A stretch of DNA of 64,000 nt, taken from Stomatohabitans albus (GTDB lineage: Bacteria; Actinomycetota; Nitriliruptoria; Euzebyales; Euzebyaceae). Both the position numbers and the translations under genes were made by a program. Below are positions 17,905-26,582 of the stretch, in pieces. Below the pieces are notes generated by a model, which made no database searches, was not told where the DNA came from, and saw nothing but the letters and a program-made list of their open reading frames with translations. The stretch is taken from NCBI RefSeq assembly GCF_036336025.1, contig NZ_JAYKKE010000002.1:124001-188000 (forward strand), read 5' to 3'. Every line of letters starts with the position of its first letter. The first letter of the stretch is position 1.

Positions 17905-20154
17905 GTGGACCTACTGATTGAGATGAACAGAAAGAAGGTCATTGTGGGTTTGGGTATTCGTACCAACCGGCTTGGTGCGCTCATCATGACGAGTGCGCTC
18001 GGGCTGACCCCCGTTCCAGTTCATGCGGCCCCAAATGGACAAGCCTCATTTTCCATTGTGAATGGTACGCCTATCGAAGCAAGCGACTTTCCCGAGGTCG
18101 TACGCTTATCGATCAGAACGGATCAGGGAGCCTACGCCTCTTGTGGGGGCACTATCCTGAACGAGCATTGGATTTTAACCGCGGCCCATTGTTTTGAAGA
18201 TAGTGATCCATCAACACCGGCCACAGTCATTACCTATTTTGAAGAGGACCAGCAGGGTAAGGCTGTCCAGCACAGTTACTCAACTGACGGGCAGTTCCCC
18301 CATCCAGAGTTCGCACGCGATTACGCCGCTGGGGGCGGTACAAAAGGGCAATACGACGTTGCCCTGGTGCGAACAAGAAACCCAATTCATGTCCCATCAG
18401 GTAAAACGCTTCCGGTTACAAACCTTGCGGAAACGGGTGAACCCATTCCACGTGCAGGTATGGCAACGGTTGTAGGGCGTGGTGTACACGCATGGCAGCG
18501 CTACCCAAATATCCCAATCGGCGGGCACTACGTCGCTGACTACAAGCAACTCCGGCGTGCCGATGTCCCGATCTTGCAAGAGTGCAAGTCTCACGTGCAG
18601 TTGTGCGCCCAGTATCCCGTGCATTATCACAATGTTCCCCTTGATGCTGATGTTCACGGGAGTGAATACCGCCTGCCCAATAGTTGTTATGGGGATAGCG
18701 GCGGCCCGATTTATGTTGAACGAAACGGAACTCGTGTCCAAGTCGGGTTGGTCAGTCATCATCGGACCAGAAGGGGTGATGACATCGTCTTTGAAGAAGA
18801 TGTCTGTGGTCGGGCAACCGTGTGGTACACGAGTTTGTCCTATGTACGCCCGTGGGTTGAAGCTGTTATGCAGGCAAACCCCAAGGCAGGGGATCGGCTC
18901 CCTAGTGTGCCCTTAACGCCGCCACGTGAGGCCGCCCCAATGCCGCAACCAAGTACACCTCCGGCTCCTGTTCCACCTCCAGCCGTTCCACCACCCAGTC
19001 AGCCTGTACCACCAGTGGCTCCGCCCCCTTCGGTACCCCAACCCCCTCAGGCTCCAGTACCCCCGGTTGTGCCACCGGTGGCACCTACACCAGATCCCAC
19101 ACCCGAAGCACCTGCACGAGATCATATTCCCTCCTATAGCGGCGATGGGGCTGTCCTCGGCCAAGTGCCAGCTGTGGGACCAGCTGCTGAAGCCCAGCGC
19201 ACAATCCCGAGCGTATGGGCTATTGGAGGGACGAACCCGAGCCAGGGTTCTGACCTTGCGATTGGGGTTGCCCGCCAACGTGCTCACCTGCGCACTCAAG
19301 AAGGCAAGCCTGTTTTAGCCCAGCAACGGGTGGCGTTATTGGCCAGTGAACAGGTGATGGCTGATGCCTTGGCTAGTGGACCACTGCAACGTGACTATCC
19401 GCTATTCCTCACCAAATCGGACCAGTTAGAACTGGCCGTCCTGCGTGAATTGCAGCGTGAGGGTATCAGCGAGGTGTGGATTCTTGGTGGTCCAAGCGCC
19501 ATCAGCCCTGCCGTGCAAACGGCGCTCCAACGCGCAAATATGTCAACGCGACGGATTGCTGGGGCCAACCGTATTGAAACCGCTCTGGCTATTGCCAAGG
19601 TGGCAGACTCTGCCGATGCCGGCAAACGGTATCTTGCCCGTGCCTTTGGTGATAACGGGGTGGAGTCACGCACGTGGGCTGACTCGTTGGCCCTTGGTGC
19701 TCTAGCAGCCCGCACCAATACACCGGTGTTGTTAAGCGATACGCAAACGCTGTCACCTGGGGTTGGCACAGCCGTTCAGGGCCGCGAAGTAACCCTGGTG
19801 GGTGGACCAGCCGCACTGCATACATCGGTACAAGATCAACTTGCCAAATACACCGCCCGCACACCTGGTCGGATAGCTGGGGCGAGTCGTGCTGAGACAG
19901 CTACGGCCATTCGTGAGGCATTTGGTACCCACGATCATCTGATTGTTATTGATGGGCAGCGTGAGGATGCCTGGCAATCAGGATTCCCGTTAGCTGGGTT
20001 GGCGAGCGACTTGAACGCTCCCATCGTGTTGACCCTTGGTGATGTGATCCCTGATTCCACACAGGCGGCGATCGCACAGACGCCTGCAAATAAGGTGCTG
20101 TGTGTGGCAGATGCGCCGGTATGTGCCAAGGTCACGGCACTCACCAAACGCTAG
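17905..20154 (+). CDS. Secreted trypsin-like protease with CWB2 wall-binding repeats
   Basis: 749 residues from GTG 17905 (ATG 17923 is the alternative start). A signal peptide ends near PVHA-APN (residue 41-42). The S1 protease domain has H95 in LTAAHC, D151 in YDVALVR and S265 in GDSGGPIYV. C80 and C96 are placed for the usual disulfide by the histidine. A linker of nearly 100 residues rich in Pro, Ala and Val follows (about 335-410). The last 300 residues hold three CWB2 units with AIGGTNPSQGSDLA, ILGGPSAISPAVQTA plus RIAGANRIETALAIAK, and LVGGPAALHTSVQDQL plus RIAGASRAETATAIRE. It should be a peptidase held at the cell surface. The substrate is unknown. Confidence 0.92.
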   Translation: MDLLIEMNRKKVIVGLGIRTNRLGALIMTSALGLTPVPVHAAPNGQASFSIVNGTPIEASDFPEVVRLSIRTDQGAYASCGGTILNEHWILTAAHCFEDSDPSTPATVITYFEEDQQGKAVQHSYSTDGQFPHPEFARDYAAGGGTKGQYDVALVRTRNPIHVPSGKTLPVTNLAETGEPIPRAGMATVVGRGVHAWQRYPNIPIGGHYVADYKQLRRADVPILQECKSHVQLCAQYPVHYHNVPLDADVHGSEYRLPNSCYGDSGGPIYVERNGTRVQVGLVSHHRTRRGDDIVFEEDVCGRATVWYTSLSYVRPWVEAVMQANPKAGDRLPSVPLTPPREAAPMPQPSTPPAPVPPPAVPPPSQPVPPVAPPPSVPQPPQAPVPPVVPPVAPTPDPTPEAPARDHIPSYSGDGAVLGQVPAVGPAAEAQRTIPSVWAIGGTNPSQGSDLAIGVARQRAHLRTQEGKPVLAQQRVALLASEQVMADALASGPLQRDYPLFLTKSDQLELAVLRELQREGISEVWILGGPSAISPAVQTALQRANMSTRRIAGANRIETALAIAKVADSADAGKRYLARAFGDNGVESRTWADSLALGALAARTNTPVLLSDTQTLSPGVGTAVQGREVTLVGGPAALHTSVQDQLAKYTARTPGRIAGASRAETATAIREAFGTHDHLIVIDGQREDAWQSGFPLAGLASDLNAPIVLTLGDVIPDSTQAAIAQTPANKVLCVADAPVCAKVTALTKR

Positions 20155-20180
20155 ACGTACCTGCCGTTGGTGTGATAATT

Positions 20181-20201
20181 GGCCCGTCTTCATGACGGGT
20201 C
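20181..20201. terminator. Intrinsic terminator, bidirectional
   Basis: The hairpin GGCCCGTC-TTCAT-GACGGGTC (20181-20201) is followed by AATCTTGTTCTTG on the plus strand. It lies between the convergent protease and glutamine cyclotransferase genes. Confidence 0.7.
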
Positions 20202-20234
20202 AATCTTGTTCTTGCTTGGTGTGGTTGTGGGTGT

Positions 20235-21029
20235 TTAGGAATAGCGGATGGGTGACCAGTACTGAAACCCTTGGAGGCCGGATAGGTCAAGGTCAGGCTC
20301 GACGATCGTTGCATCAAGCATGATGGGCCATTGTTTGCCGGTAATGAGCCACGCACCATTCGGTTGTTTGGCAATACCGTTAAGGACTTGTTCTTGACCG
20401 AGGCCCTGGGGTATCCATGCGGTGAGGTCATAGCTATTGGTGACATCGCCGGTTGCCGGGTCGATGCGCACAATGGTGTTTTGGTGCCAGACGTTTGCAT
20501 AGACCTGGCCGTTTGCACATTCAAGTTCATTCAATTGGGTGAGCGGTTGCCCATCTTGACGGACGTTGACATGGCCTGTTTCGTTAAAGTCACGGTCTCT
20601 GAACGTGAGCTGGTCACTCCCGTCACTCATCACAAACTGCTTACCATCCCAACACAATCCCCACCCTTCACCGGTGTAGGTGTATTGGCCGATAGGTTCA
20701 AGGTCAAGGGTCCACCGGTGGGCAATGCCGTGTTGCCAGGTGAGTTGGACAATCTCGTCATCAACGATGGTGAGCCCTTCTCCAAACTGATCTGGCGGGA
20801 GGTTCACACGCTTTTTAACGGTTCCGTCTGCTGGGTTGAGTTCGGTGATCGCGCTTTCTCCAACCAGGCCACGGCTTTCAAAGAGACGGTCACCGTGCAT
20901 TTCAAGCCCTTGGCTGAAGGATTGGGCATCGTGGGGCCGCTCGTGCCGCACATGGATACCTGGTTGGGGGGCTGCAGCACAGGCGCCCAGGCTGATTGCT
21001 AAGGCTGAAACAAAAACGCGCAAATCCAT
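20235..21029 (-). CDS. Glutaminyl-peptide cyclotransferase, lipoprotein
   Basis: A 264-residue protein of the glutamine cyclotransferase family (five-bladed propeller). It converts N-terminal glutamine of peptides or proteins to pyroglutamate. Family stretches are SFSQGLEM, ESRGLVGESAI, QLTWQ, YTGEGWGLCWDG, LNELE, LNGIA and LITGKQWP. The lipobox SLGAC gives a lipidated C17, so the enzyme acts on the outer face of the membrane. It sits between two CWB2 proteins, one of them a protease, and may act on exported proteins. The start ATG 21029 is the only good one. Confidence 0.88.
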   Translation of the reverse strand: MDLRVFVSALAISLGACAAAPQPGIHVRHERPHDAQSFSQGLEMHGDRLFESRGLVGESAITELNPADGTVKKRVNLPPDQFGEGLTIVDDEIVQLTWQHGIAHRWTLDLEPIGQYTYTGEGWGLCWDGKQFVMSDGSDQLTFRDRDFNETGHVNVRQDGQPLTQLNELECANGQVYANVWHQNTIVRIDPATGDVTNSYDLTAWIPQGLGQEQVLNGIAKQPNGAWLITGKQWPIMLDATIVEPDLDLSGLQGFQYWSPIRYS

Positions 21030-21135
21030 AGGTTGAGTCTAGACCGTACCCCTCTGGATGTTGAATACCCATACGGGCATACCGGTTGGGACGGGAGCTC
21101 TACCTGGCCAGAGCGATATATACAGCGCTGGTATT

Positions 21136-21173
21136 CCCCACTCAACCCGGAAGGAACATCGGGTTGAGCGGGG
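21136..21173 (-). terminator. Strong hairpin downstream of CWB2 gene
   Basis: CCCC-A-CTCAACCCG (21136-21149) pairs with CGGGTTGAG-C-GGGG (21160-21173) around a 10-nt loop, with one internal mismatch. It lies 10 bp after the CWB2 gene stop on the minus strand. No U tract was seen. Confidence 0.6.
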
Positions 21174-21183
21174 TTAGTGTGCG

Positions 21184-22425
21184 TTAGTTGAGGTCGTATT
21201 CGAGGTTGGTTTTCAGTTCTGATTCCCAGGATTTGGGGAGGACAGATTCACCACCAACCACGTGGATCGTACGATTCATCCGGCCGAGGAACTTGATGAC
21301 TGACGCATAGCGGCTTCGTGATGTTTCCGTCTGGTTTGGCTTGTCTTTATAGAGCGGGATGATCGGGGCGTTGTATGTTGCGGCGAGTTGGGTGGCTGCG
21401 ATGCCGTCCACACCGCTGTCACCGGCAACGACAACAAGGTGCTCAACTGGCCCGAATCGTGAATACAGCATCTTTTCAGTAATGGTTTGTGCCTCAGGGC
21501 CAGGTGGTGCAACGGTTATGGGTTGGATGCAAAAGGGGTTGTTATAACAACTGGCTGTTTGAAAGGTTAAGGGGTTATCACCGTGAATGGCATCAACGGT
21601 TGCGTTTGGTGAAAAGATGTGCTCAATATTGCCAAGGCTGGTTGACTGTTGAGGAGCTCGCGTCTGGATGTGATTGGCGACGAGTCGCTGCTGCTCTATC
21701 GCGGTACCAGCAAGGAGGTGAACGGCGTTGGACCGTAGCGCATAAGAGGCCCCAACAAGCGAGAGCATCACATCATTTGCCGGAGTAACCACAACGTCAT
21801 GAGCCTCGCGTTTAGTCTCGGATTCCGATGCAATCTTGAGTGCCGTCTCGATGCGGGTGGGTCCGCTGAGTCGGGTGGTTTTGAAGCCGAGGGTTGTGAT
21901 GGTGGTTTCGAGTTCGGGGGAGAGGGCCTGTTCACCACCAATGATGGTGATGGTGGTGTTGGGTTTGGCGAGGCGTTTGAGTTCGGTTTCTACCTCGGGG
22001 GTGAGTTTGTTGTGTGGGGTTAAGAGCACGGGGTTGGGGTGGCCGGATGTAAAGAGGTTTGCCGCGGTGATCGCGTCGGGGAATTGCTCGCCTGACGCTA
22101 ACAAGATGGTGTCTTGGCTGTGATCGCGATAGAGGGTGTTGCTGATGGCGATTGCGGTGCCATAGCGGTCATTTCCGGCGTACCGCTTCGTACTGATGGC
22201 ATGGTTGGTCCGTGGCTTTTGGATATCTTCAGGGACCTGTGTGCTAGGTGCGTTATCACTTGGTGCTGCCGGTGGTGAGGGGGGTGTTGTGGGCGCGGTG
22301 CTTGGGCTCTGGCTAGGACTTGCCGTTGGGGTTTGGGCATTGACCAATGAAGGCGAGGTAACCAGAGGTGATGCGACCAAGAGTGCGGTAAGGAGATAAC
22401 GGAACTTTGGTAACAAAACGGGCAT
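21184..22425 (-). CDS. Secreted CWB2-repeat surface protein
   Basis: 413 residues. A signal peptide ends near LVNA-QTP (residue 30). A low-complexity Ser/Thr/Pro segment (31-66) follows, then three CWB2 units: RYAGNDRYGTAIAIS, IIGGEQALSPELETTI with RLSGPTRIETALKIAS, and a C-terminal VVGGESVLPKSWE. The middle unit is the least regular and has two cysteines (SCYNNPFC) that may form a disulfide. There is no enzyme domain, so it is a surface or S-layer-like protein. The start is set by AGGAG seven bases upstream of ATG 22425. Upstream palindromes suggest regulation. Confidence 0.88.
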   Translation of the reverse strand: MPVLLPKFRYLLTALLVASPLVTSPSLVNAQTPTASPSQSPSTAPTTPPSPPAAPSDNAPSTQVPEDIQKPRTNHAISTKRYAGNDRYGTAIAISNTLYRDHSQDTILLASGEQFPDAITAANLFTSGHPNPVLLTPHNKLTPEVETELKRLAKPNTTITIIGGEQALSPELETTITTLGFKTTRLSGPTRIETALKIASESETKREAHDVVVTPANDVMLSLVGASYALRSNAVHLLAGTAIEQQRLVANHIQTRAPQQSTSLGNIEHIFSPNATVDAIHGDNPLTFQTASCYNNPFCIQPITVAPPGPEAQTITEKMLYSRFGPVEHLVVVAGDSGVDGIAATQLAATYNAPIIPLYKDKPNQTETSRSRYASVIKFLGRMNRTIHVVGGESVLPKSWESELKTNLEYDLN

Positions 22426-22441
22426 AAAAACTCCTATGTAC

Positions 22442-22488
22442 CTGTTTAGTAAACAGATAGATACGAAAACCTATTAATTGAAATTAAT
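22442..22488 (-). promoter_or_regulatory. Two palindromes upstream of CWB2 gene
   Basis: A perfect 7-1-7 palindrome CTGTTTAGTAAACAG (22442-22456) lies about 17 bp before the CWB2 start codon. An AT-rich one, ATTAATTGAAATTAAT (22473-22488), lies further upstream. The surrounding 22426-22650 stretch is AT-rich and gene-free. These look like operator sites of unknown regulators. The exact promoter elements are unclear. Confidence 0.5.
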
Positions 22489-22651
22489 TCAATAACATAG
22501 TTTTGTGTTAACGGGGAGGGGGCTACGCATTTGTAGCCCGTATGCAGTTGTGCATGCCAATGAAACTAATACAGGTAATGGGCACTAGGCCAACTGAAAT
22601 GGGATACGTTTATTTGTAATAAAACAACTACTGGTTGTAGTTTTCTTCACT

Positions 22652-22685
22652 AAAAAACCCACCAGCCTCAGAGGGGTTGGTGGGT
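22652..22685 (-). terminator. Intrinsic terminator of tRNA-Val
   Basis: On the minus strand an 11-bp stem with one G-T wobble (ACCCACCAACC against GGCTGGTGGGT, 22657-22685) is followed by TTTTTT (22652-22657). It is about 27 bp after the tRNA 3' end. Confidence 0.85.
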
Positions 22686-22711
22686 GTTGGTTCAGTAACG
22701 TTATTCGTATG

Positions 22712-22787
22712 TGGTGGGCGGTACAGGTTTCGAACCTGTGACCTCCTGGTTGTCGACCAGACGCTCTCCCAGCTGAGCTAACCGCCC
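22712..22787 (-). tRNA. tRNA-Val(GAC)
   Basis: The 76-nt minus-strand cloverleaf includes an encoded CCA. The acceptor is GGGCGGT/ACCGCCC, the D arm GCTC/GAGC, the anticodon stem TCTGG/CCAGG with loop TCGACAA, the variable loop AGGTC, and the T arm ACAGG/CCTGT with loop TTCGAAA. The discriminator is A. The anticodon GAC reads valine codons. Position 33, nearly always U, is C here. A strong terminator follows at 22652-22685. Confidence 0.9.
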
Positions 22788-22845
22788 GAAGGTTTCGTCA
22801 GTATAGTCATCTGCTGGCGAAGGTCAACCATGCCAGGCAAATGGA

Positions 22846-24981
22846 TTAGAACTTTTCGATTGGACGGGTCCAAACCTGTGTTGAACGCGCCACCACCGTT
22901 CGCTCGTCGGTGTCATAGGCAGGAGGTTCGTCTAACCACCCTTGGGCCGTGTCCATCACCTTGTGCCAGTCTGAACTCATCAAAACGTCTGGCATCGTGA
23001 ACGACAGATCTTGTTCACTGGCGTTAAACACGATGACGATGTCATCGTCGTAGAGTTTTTGACCGTGATCACCGGGGCGGCGGATACCTTCACCGTTTAA
23101 AAACAGGGTCATCGTTTTCGCGTAGCCCTGTGCCCAGTCCTCTTCAGTCATCTGGTTGCCGTTGATGTTGTACCACCCGATATCGAGGAGATCTGACCCA
23201 AAGATATTGCGCCCCTCGAACCAGCGGCGACGTCGGAAGGTGGGGTGGTTCGACCGGAACGATAACAACTGACTGGTAAACATCAAGAGGTCGGTATCAA
23301 CCGCATCCCAGTTGAACCAACTCAGTTCATTGTCTTGGGCATACCCGTTGTTATTGCCTTGTTGGGTGCGCCCCAGTTCATCACCACCCACAATCATGGG
23401 CACCCCTTGGCTCAACAGCAAGGTGGCGAGGAAGTTGCGTTGTTGGCGTGCCCGGAGCGCATTGATCGTTGGGTCGTCCGTTGGCCCCTCAACGCCACAG
23501 TTCCATGAGCGGTTATCGTCCGTACCATCACGGTTCTCTTCACCGTTGGCTTCGTTGTGCTTGTAGTTGTAACTCACCAAGTCACGTAAGGTGAATCCAT
23601 CGTGGGCAGTCACAAAGTTAATCGAGGCTGACGGTCGACGGGTTTCAGACTGGTAGAGATCACTCGAACCGGTAAAGCGCTGCGCAAACTCACCGAGGGT
23701 GGCTGGTTCACCACGCCAGAAGTCGCGTACGGTATCGCGGTAGCGTCCGTTCCATTCACTCCACACCGGTGGGAAATTACCGACTTGGTAGCCACCTTCA
23801 CCAATATCCCAGGGTTCAGCAATAAGTTTTGCCTGCGATATTTGGGGGTCTTGTTGAATGATGTCAAAGAAACTAGATAACTTATCCACTTCATGGAGTT
23901 CACGGGCCAACGTTGAGGCTAAATCAAACCGGAACCCGTCAATGTGCATCTCATTAATCCAATAGCGCAAGGAGTCCATAATGAGTTGCAGGACGAACGG
24001 GCTTTGCACATTCAGGCTGTTGCCTGTACCTGTGTAATCCATGTAATAGCGGCGGTCACCATCAATCAGCCGGTAATAGGACTCATTGTCAATGCCTTTA
24101 AAACTGACGGTTGGACCCATATGGTTACCCTCAGCGGTGTGGTTATAAACCACATCAAGGATCACTTCAATCCCATTGGCATGGAGGGTTTTCACCATCT
24201 GTTTGAACTCTTGAACCTGACCCCCAATACGTTTACTGGCCGCATACTCTGCATGTGGTGCAAAGTAGCCTATAGAATCATATCCCCAATAGTTGCGTAA
24301 CCCATGACGCAATAGGTGTGCTGGATGCATGAAATGATGCACCGGCATCAACTCGACGGCGGTAATCCCAAGCTCTTTTAAGTGTGCAACCGCCGGTTCG
24401 CTCGCCAACCCGGCATAGGTTCCACGCAGGTGTTCAGGAATATCTGGGTGGGTTTGGGTGAATCCTTTGACATTAATTTCATAAATAACCGTATCTTCGG
24501 TAGGAATGTCGAGCTGGCGATCGGCACCCCAGTCAAAATACGGATTAATGACAACACTCTTAGGCACGAACGGTGCGCTATCTTCAGTGTCTTTTTCGTC
24601 GGTATGTTCAAAGTTATAACTGTAAATGGGGCCTTCATCAACGATTGGCCCCTCTATGGCGAAGGCGTAGGGGTCAATAACGAGTTTATGTTCATTAAAC
24701 CGTTTCCCTGACGCGGGGTCCCATGGCCCATACACCCGATACCCATAGCGCTGGCCAGGCCCAACCTCGGGTAGGTAGGCATGCCAGAGATACCCCATCA
24801 CCTCGTCAAACGGTACGCGTTCTTCTTGGCCGTGTTCATCAAAGAGGCACAGCTCAACGCGTTCAGCATGGGCTGAGAATAGGGAGAAATTGGTGCCTAT
24901 TCCGTCAAAGTGTGCTCCGATGGGATACGCCCGGCCTGGCCAATGCGGCTGTTCATGGGGAGCAGTGTTCTCTCTAGTCAT
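22846..24981 (-). CDS. glgX: Glycogen debranching enzyme GlgX
   Basis: Hydrolyses alpha-1,6 branches of glycogen limit dextrins (GH13, isoamylase type). It has 711 residues, normal for GlgX. An N-terminal CBM48 domain (PIGAHFDGIGTNFSLFSAHA, residues 21-40) precedes the catalytic barrel with D353 in GFRFDLAS (nucleophile), E389 in IAEPWD (acid/base) and D461 in TAHDGFTL. It works with MalQ, encoded at 34787-36883, in glycogen turnover. It is about 10 bp downstream of the ychF end in the opposite order, on the same strand. Confidence 0.95.
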   Translation of the reverse strand: MTRENTAPHEQPHWPGRAYPIGAHFDGIGTNFSLFSAHAERVELCLFDEHGQEERVPFDEVMGYLWHAYLPEVGPGQRYGYRVYGPWDPASGKRFNEHKLVIDPYAFAIEGPIVDEGPIYSYNFEHTDEKDTEDSAPFVPKSVVINPYFDWGADRQLDIPTEDTVIYEINVKGFTQTHPDIPEHLRGTYAGLASEPAVAHLKELGITAVELMPVHHFMHPAHLLRHGLRNYWGYDSIGYFAPHAEYAASKRIGGQVQEFKQMVKTLHANGIEVILDVVYNHTAEGNHMGPTVSFKGIDNESYYRLIDGDRRYYMDYTGTGNSLNVQSPFVLQLIMDSLRYWINEMHIDGFRFDLASTLARELHEVDKLSSFFDIIQQDPQISQAKLIAEPWDIGEGGYQVGNFPPVWSEWNGRYRDTVRDFWRGEPATLGEFAQRFTGSSDLYQSETRRPSASINFVTAHDGFTLRDLVSYNYKHNEANGEENRDGTDDNRSWNCGVEGPTDDPTINALRARQQRNFLATLLLSQGVPMIVGGDELGRTQQGNNNGYAQDNELSWFNWDAVDTDLLMFTSQLLSFRSNHPTFRRRRWFEGRNIFGSDLLDIGWYNINGNQMTEEDWAQGYAKTMTLFLNGEGIRRPGDHGQKLYDDDIVIVFNASEQDLSFTMPDVLMSSDWHKVMDTAQGWLDEPPAYDTDERTVVARSTQVWTRPIEKF

Positions 24982-24989
24982 AAATGCAT

Positions 24990-26084
24990 TTAGGTGTTAT
25001 GTAAGAAATGAATAACGTCGCCATCTTTGACGATATATTCCTTGCCTTCCTGGCGCATTTTGCCTTTTGCTTTCGCACCGGCTTCGCCTTCGCATGCTAC
25101 ATAATCGGCATATGAAATGACATTAGCGCGAATGAAGCCGCGTTGAATATCAGAATGGATTTTTCCTGCCGCAACCGGTGCCGTGGATCCAGCCGTCACG
25201 GTCCAGGCACGCGCTTCCTTCTCACCAGCCGTAAAGAATGTCAAGAGCCCAAGAACGTGATAGGCCGCCGTAATAAGTCGGTCTAAACCTGAGCGTTCCA
25301 ACCCCAAATCAGCCAGAAACTCTGCGCGTTCATCATCGTCAAGTTCACTGATTTGGGCTTCCGCTTCGGCAGAAATAACAACCACATCAGCACCCAACGG
25401 TGCCGCGTAGCTGCGTACTTGCTCGACATACGCATTCCCGGTTGCCGCGTCATCCTCGGTCACATTGCACGCAAAGAGCACGGGTTTTGCGGTTAATAAC
25501 GTTAAATCACTAAATACCTTGGCGTCTTCTTCCGGTACCGTGAATTCACGGGCGGCCTTACCGTCACCGAGATGGGCCACAAGCCTCGTTAAGATCTCTA
25601 CGGCTCGCTTGGCGTCTTTGTCGCCGCTTTTTGCCGTACGTTGGGCGCGGTCAAGACGCTTTTCGCACGCTTCTAGATCTTTAAGCACCAATTCGGTGTC
25701 AATAATCTCGATATCACGCAGCGGGTCAACACTGCCTTCAACGTGCACGATGTCTGTGGACTCAAAACAGCGCACCACATGCACAATCGCATCCACAGCC
25801 TGGATATGGTTTAAAAACTGGTTACCCAGCCCCTCACCCTGGCTGGCGCCCTTCACCAACCCGGCGATGTCCACAAACTCAACCGTGGTCGGAATCTTTT
25901 TCGCTGCATTCGACAACCGCACGAGGGTATCGAGGCGGTCATCCGGCACCGACACCATCCCCACATTGGGGTCAATTGTTGCGAAGGGATAGTTGGCTGC
26001 CTCAGCCCCTGCCGCACTCACCGCGTTAAAGAGGGTTGATTTGCCAACATTGGGAAGTCCGACGATGCCTACTTGAAGTGCCAT
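24990..26084 (-). CDS. ychF: Redox-regulated ATPase YchF
   Basis: An Obg-family P-loop ATPase that binds ribosomes and acts in stress responses. From ATG 26084 it has 364 residues, matching the family (about 363). The open frame runs to 26276, but the extra residues are not conserved. The P-loop is GLPNVGKST (9-17). DPNVGMV and VDIAGLVKGASQGEGLGN are present, followed by a coiled-coil part and the C-terminal TGS domain ending in GKEYIVKDGDVIHFLHNT. It is read in the same direction as glgX, nine bases upstream of it, and may be co-transcribed. Confidence 0.96.
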   Translation of the reverse strand: MALQVGIVGLPNVGKSTLFNAVSAAGAEAANYPFATIDPNVGMVSVPDDRLDTLVRLSNAAKKIPTTVEFVDIAGLVKGASQGEGLGNQFLNHIQAVDAIVHVVRCFESTDIVHVEGSVDPLRDIEIIDTELVLKDLEACEKRLDRAQRTAKSGDKDAKRAVEILTRLVAHLGDGKAAREFTVPEEDAKVFSDLTLLTAKPVLFACNVTEDDAATGNAYVEQVRSYAAPLGADVVVISAEAEAQISELDDDERAEFLADLGLERSGLDRLITAAYHVLGLLTFFTAGEKEARAWTVTAGSTAPVAAGKIHSDIQRGFIRANVISYADYVACEGEAGAKAKGKMRQEGKEYIVKDGDVIHFLHNT

Positions 26085-26400
26085 GGGCAACAGTATGCCA
26101 GCCCAGTTCGTCTCTCGACCATAGATAGGTACGTATTCCAGCCAGGTATCACCTGGGGAGTAAAGGGTTTGTGTGCCGGTTACAACGCTTGCACATCGTG
26201 TGACGCGTGGGGTGTCATCAATTCTGCTAGTTGACCATACGTAAGAAAAGTAACGTTCGAACAGTATGTATAGCAATGAGATAACGATAGTTACCAGATA
26301 GCTTATGCTGTTTGAATGGGGGTCACGCTTTAGCTATGTTCCACGTTGTGTCCATCAATTGGATACAATATCAACAACGAAGTTGAAAGGTAAATCAAAA

Positions 26401-26582
26401 ATGATTCCTACTGTTAAAGTGATGATGGCAGGCATTCTCTCTCTCTCTCTCTCACCTTAGCTGCTCCGATTGCTACTTCAGTATCTGCAGCACAATTCGA
26501 ACCCAATCAAGGGTTTAATGAGTGGAGTCAGTTATGTTTTGGAACCCCAGTTTCCCTCAACGGGTTGTTGCTGCTTTGTTGA
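26401..26582 (+). pseudogene. Short secreted-protein ORF frame-disrupted at a (TC)9 tract
   Basis: From ATG 26401 (AAAGG upstream) the frame reads MIPTVKVMMAGILSLSLSP and stops at 26458-26460, inside a dinucleotide tract. Loss of one TC unit, or gain of two, would instead give a complete signal peptide (…TLAAPIATSVSA-A) followed by about 29 residues starting QFEPNQGFNEW and stopping at 26580-26582. This is a typical layout for slipped-strand on/off switching, but could be simple decay or a sequencing error. The downstream ORF at 26522 overlaps it in another frame. The function is unknown. Confidence 0.5.
26436..26453. repeat. Dinucleotide tract (TC)9
   Basis: Nine perfect TC units lie within the hydrophobic core of a predicted signal peptide. 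This is unusual for a genome of this base composition and a known type of contingency-locus sequence. Confidence 0.9.
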
